A stretch of 36,391 nt of DNA, taken from CAZLYK01 sp964563495. GTDB taxonomy: Bacteria; Acidobacteriota; Blastocatellia; RBC074. Below are positions 33,810 to 36,391 of the stretch, piece after piece. The stretch's first letter is position 1, and the number at the start of each line of letters is the position of its first letter. A program made the position numbers and the translations under genes. The notes beneath the pieces were generated by a model. That model was given only the letters and a program-made list of their open reading frames with translations. It was not told where the DNA came from and did not search any database. Location of the stretch: positions 1 through 36,391 of the forward strand of contig CAZLYK010000048.1 in assembly GCA_964563495.1 (NCBI GenBank), given 5' to 3'.

Positions 33810-33940
33810 ACAGGATCGACAAGATTTCTGCAGGATTGAACAAGATGATTTAAGGGAAGAGGTAATAGAGTTAACCAAAATCACTTCCCCCCTAAGGCAT
33901 CTTGTTCAATCCTGCAAAAATCTTGTCGATCCTGTCTATT
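33805..33940. repeat. Palindromic intergenic element, full-length, inverted relative to copy 5 (copy 16)
   Basis: 136 bp. Matched GATCGAC/GTCGATC variants lie in the arms; one unmatched pair (TTTCTGC against GCAAAAA) is also present. The central AGGGAAGAGGTAATAG then AGTTAACCAA is nearly identical to the reverse complement of the copy 5 loop. It closes the Kelch gene (TAG) and touches the TGA of the convergent phosphatase gene. Confidence 0.95.
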
Positions 33941-36333
33941 CACAAAGCGCGGACAACGACTAGAGTTTGATCATCCTGCGGAGGGACGGAGCCGAGGAAT
34001 TTGCCGACGTCGGCCATGACCATGTCGCGCGCGACCTCGGCCTTCATTCCGTCCATTCTGGTCGACAGGTTCATGAGTCTCTCCTCGCCGTACTCCTCGT
34101 TTCTGCTGTTCATCGCCTCTGTGATCCCGTCGGAGTAAAAGAGGAGCAGGTCGTTGGGTTCGAGCTGGACCGACTCTACATTGATCGACTGATCGAAGAC
34201 CTTTCCGCCGCTTAGACCCAGCCCCATACCGCGCGATTTCAAGAGGATTGGCTGCCCGTCTTTTGCCTTGCGAAAGACCGTCGGGTTATGTCCGGCTCTG
34301 GCGTAGATGAGGATTCGGCGGGCCGGGTCGATCACTCCCAGAAAGAGCGTGACGAAGACTTTGCGCCGGCAGACATCGTACAGGTGGCGATTGACTTCGC
34401 ATAAAATCTCGCCGGGGTCGCTCTTTTCCTCAGAGACGGAATCGAGCAGCCCTTTGGTCAGTGTCATGTATAAAGAAGCGGGAACGCCTTTGCCCGATAC
34501 GTCGGCCACGACTATGCCCAGCTTGCCGTCGGGGAACCTGATGAAATCGTACATGTCTCCGCCCACCTCTCTCGATGGATGACAGACGGCGGCGATCTCA
34601 AAGCCGCTCAGCTGCGGCGAGACGTTGGGCAGCAGTTGTTGCTGCGCGCGACGTGCGACTCCGAATTCGGCTTTCAGTCGTTCCCGCTCGGCCCGCGTAG
34701 TCAACAACCACGCCGGGACCGCCACCTCTTCCTCCCTGATCTCGCGAACCTTCCTCAGCCCGACCAAAGCGATCAGCACCATGACGGCCAGACCGGCGAG
34801 CGCCCTGTACCCAGAGCCGTGCAGAGATTCGCTCGATTGCGCGAGCAGCCCGGCGCTGCCGAGCGCCGTTTGTGACGCCATACTTCCGACCATGACGGTG
34901 AGAAGATCGAAGTTCAGATAGACCGCCGTCAAAACCAGCGCGAAGATGGTAGAGGCGACTACCAGAGCCGATGCCGGAAGATAGAACAGCCCGATCGCCA
35001 AAGCGCCCGTCAGTGCAACCACGTAGATCGAAAGTCTGGCCAGCATCGGCCGTTTGAGATACGCGTCAATCAACTGGCAGATCAGGGCGAAGATGATAAA
35101 AAGTAGATACTGATGCAACGCAATCGGAGACGAGAGGGCGGGCGTTCGCGAAATAAACAGATCTTCCAGCCCTGAGGCGTCCACCTCCGCGGCTGAAAAA
35201 AGACCCGTCGCCGCCGTCAGATAGGGAATCGCAGCCAGCAAACCTCCAATCATCAGACCGGCCAGCACGCTCTTGACAACCGGCTTGGTCAAGACCTTGC
35301 CCCTGAGCAGCAACTCCAAACTGATCGTCCGCCGATTCGGAACCTTGATCGAACTGGCCGTTCCAGCCGACCAGCAGAAATAGAGCGACCCGGCGACGAC
35401 GAATGCAATCAGAACCAAAATCGCCCAGGAAAAAATCACGGTAACCCAGTAGTTGACCGACGAGCCTCCGCCGATCGTCAAATCCTCCAGAAAATCGTCC
35501 CTGAAACTACCCAGACAGTACTTCAACATGATCAGCAGAAAGATCAGCCCAAGAAATGTCAGCGTCAATCGATGCTGGATCTTTTTACGCGCCAAACCGA
35601 CAAAATACAGAACCGTCACCATGATCATCGCCGGCCAGATGATCAGATTCCCGGACCGTGAGAGATATGTCGCAAGACGACCCCGCCGCGCCTCGTACTC
35701 ACTGTCATACCTATCCGTAAAGTCCGGCTCGAGCGTGACCGATCTGACCTTCCCACCCTCTACCCCTACCGCTACCCCTACCTTCAAATCCTGATCCGAT
35801 CCCGATGCCTCAAAATTACTTTGATTTATTGTTGAACCTGCGTCTGATAACGGAGAGAGATATTGTCTTGAATCTGGAAAGAGCTTTGTCAAAGAGGCTT
35901 CAGCGAGCAATCTGCTCTCCTCAACCGCGGGCAATCTTTGTTCCGTTTGACCGGTTTTTGGAGGAATCTTTTGATTGAATCCGAGCAGGTTGCCTTTCGG
36001 ACTGAGAGAGACGACGAGGGAATGTCCGGAGCGAAGGTTGTTAAATTTGACTCTAACGATGATGGGCGAAAGCAGGCGAGAGGCGGGGAGCGTCTGCTTC
36101 CGCTTCAGGTAGTTTTCGAGTTTGCGGTCATAACGAGCGGTTACGGTAATTCTGGAGTCAGATAGATCGATCCCCTGACTCGCAGCGAACTCGCGCGCCC
36201 TGGCGATGGCAGCGTCCCGATCAATGGCAAAGCCCCATTGCGCTGCGGAATTGAATCGTGGGAAGAGAATGTAGAGCGCGCCATAGCCGGCGATGGCGAT
36301 TAAGATCAGAATCAACAGTCTGCGCTTCGTCAT
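33940..36333 (-). CDS. Membrane SpoIIE/RsbU-type PP2C phosphatase
   Basis: 797 aa. An N-terminal membrane segment (LLILILIAIAGYGALYILF, residues 5-23) is followed by a loop domain of about 200 residues (DRDAAIARAREFAAS... with PepSY-like character) and then a polytopic region of about eight segments (from LIIWPAMIMVTVLYFVGLA). The C-terminal 235 or so residues form the phosphatase: QQLLPNVSPQLSGFEIAAVCHPSREVGGDMYDF, VVADVSGKGVPASLYM, ILIYARAGHNPTVF and LLFYSDGITEAMN hold the metal-binding Asp residues. It should dephosphorylate a Ser/Thr-phosphorylated partner such as an anti-sigma antagonist. The nearby kinase suggests opposed activities, but this is not shown. Confidence 0.9.
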   Translation of the reverse strand: MTKRRLLILILIAIAGYGALYILFPRFNSAAQWGFAIDRDAAIARAREFAASQGIDLSDSRITVTARYDRKLENYLKRKQTLPASRLLSPIIVRVKFNNLRSGHSLVVSLSPKGNLLGFNQKIPPKTGQTEQRLPAVEESRLLAEASLTKLFPDSRQYLSPLSDAGSTINQSNFEASGSDQDLKVGVAVGVEGGKVRSVTLEPDFTDRYDSEYEARRGRLATYLSRSGNLIIWPAMIMVTVLYFVGLARKKIQHRLTLTFLGLIFLLIMLKYCLGSFRDDFLEDLTIGGGSSVNYWVTVIFSWAILVLIAFVVAGSLYFCWSAGTASSIKVPNRRTISLELLLRGKVLTKPVVKSVLAGLMIGGLLAAIPYLTAATGLFSAAEVDASGLEDLFISRTPALSSPIALHQYLLFIIFALICQLIDAYLKRPMLARLSIYVVALTGALAIGLFYLPASALVVASTIFALVLTAVYLNFDLLTVMVGSMASQTALGSAGLLAQSSESLHGSGYRALAGLAVMVLIALVGLRKVREIREEEVAVPAWLLTTRAERERLKAEFGVARRAQQQLLPNVSPQLSGFEIAAVCHPSREVGGDMYDFIRFPDGKLGIVVADVSGKGVPASLYMTLTKGLLDSVSEEKSDPGEILCEVNRHLYDVCRRKVFVTLFLGVIDPARRILIYARAGHNPTVFRKAKDGQPILLKSRGMGLGLSGGKVFDQSINVESVQLEPNDLLLFYSDGITEAMNSRNEEYGEERLMNLSTRMDGMKAEVARDMVMADVGKFLGSVPPQDDQTLVVVRAL

Positions 36334-36347
36334 CCTTATTCCTTAAG

Positions 36348-36391
36348 AAATAGACAGGATTGACAGGATTTTTGCAGGATTAGACAAGATG
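36348..36391. repeat. Palindromic intergenic element, cut by the window end (copy 17)
   Basis: The left arm AAATAGACAGGATTGACAGG continues through TTTTTGCAGGATTAGACAAGAT to the last base. It lies 15 bases upstream of the phosphatase start codon, so here the element sits at a 5' end. The rest is outside the window. Confidence 0.93.

Overview
The window looks like a chromosomal stretch from an Acidobacteriota-type bacterium, possibly Blastocatellia. This is inferred from gene families, not from a marker gene. The pointers are an ECF sigma factor of the kind common in that phylum, overlapping a Ser/Thr kinase fused to a WD40 propeller, a secreted Kelch-type protein with an LWPPNHKM tail, and a membrane SpoIIE-type phosphatase. 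No rRNA or tRNA was seen. Three runs of exactly 100 N mark scaffold gaps at 3540-3639, 6431-6530 and 26932-27031.

Layout. Positions 1-16902 (+ strand) form an exopolysaccharide/glycan island: six glycosyltransferases (two GT2, four GT4-like), a polytopic GT-C/polymerase-like protein, a polysaccharide deacetylase, a formyltransferase, a membrane-anchored transglutaminase-like protein, two DUF218 proteins, a true glutamine-dependent AsnB, a sugar-nucleotide epimerase/decarboxylase, and a WecA/MraY-type initiating transferase fused to the front of a FlaA1/WbpM-type protein. A REP-associated (Y1) transposase with small palindromes sits inside the island. Positions 16957-28401 (+) form a lasso-peptide-type RiPP cluster: B1 (PqqD-like RRE), B2 (Cys protease), cyclase C1, precursor A1, cyclase C2, precursor A2, HPr-kinase-like kinase, the remains of a 2OG-Fe(II) oxygenase, a PRMT-like methyltransferase, an ABC exporter, a nucleotidyltransferase and a UbiE-type methyltransferase. 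The two precursor genes (56 and 58 codons) were found by reading between the cyclases. Both carry the lasso leader pattern YxxP...YG.....T at identical positions (Y21, P24, G30, T36), but neither core starts with the usual Gly. Positions 28507-36333 hold a signalling region: kinase-WD40 and sigma factor (-), Kelch-like secreted protein (+), and phosphatase (-).

The most unusual structure is a family of palindromic intergenic elements that runs through the whole window (about 17 copies or remnants). The full form is about 135 bp, starts AATAGACAGGATTGACA and ends with its reverse complement; shorter forms of 84-102 bp and half-arms also occur. Copies abut gene ends so tightly that the element supplies the stop codon. 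It gives TAG in one frame and, in a second, a shared C-terminal tail NRQD followed by TGA. In the third frame the arm is open, and lasso cyclase C1 reads straight into it. Base changes in one arm are usually matched in the other arm of the same copy. A second palindrome built from CCAAGA units (36-bp perfect arms) is nested in a remnant of the first.

The glycan genes probably build and modify a secreted or surface polysaccharide, though no flippase or Wza/Wzz export genes are in view. The lasso genes should cleave the leader (B1+B2), close the ring (C1/C2), possibly tailor the product (kinase, methyltransferases, nucleotidyltransferase) and export it (ABC protein).
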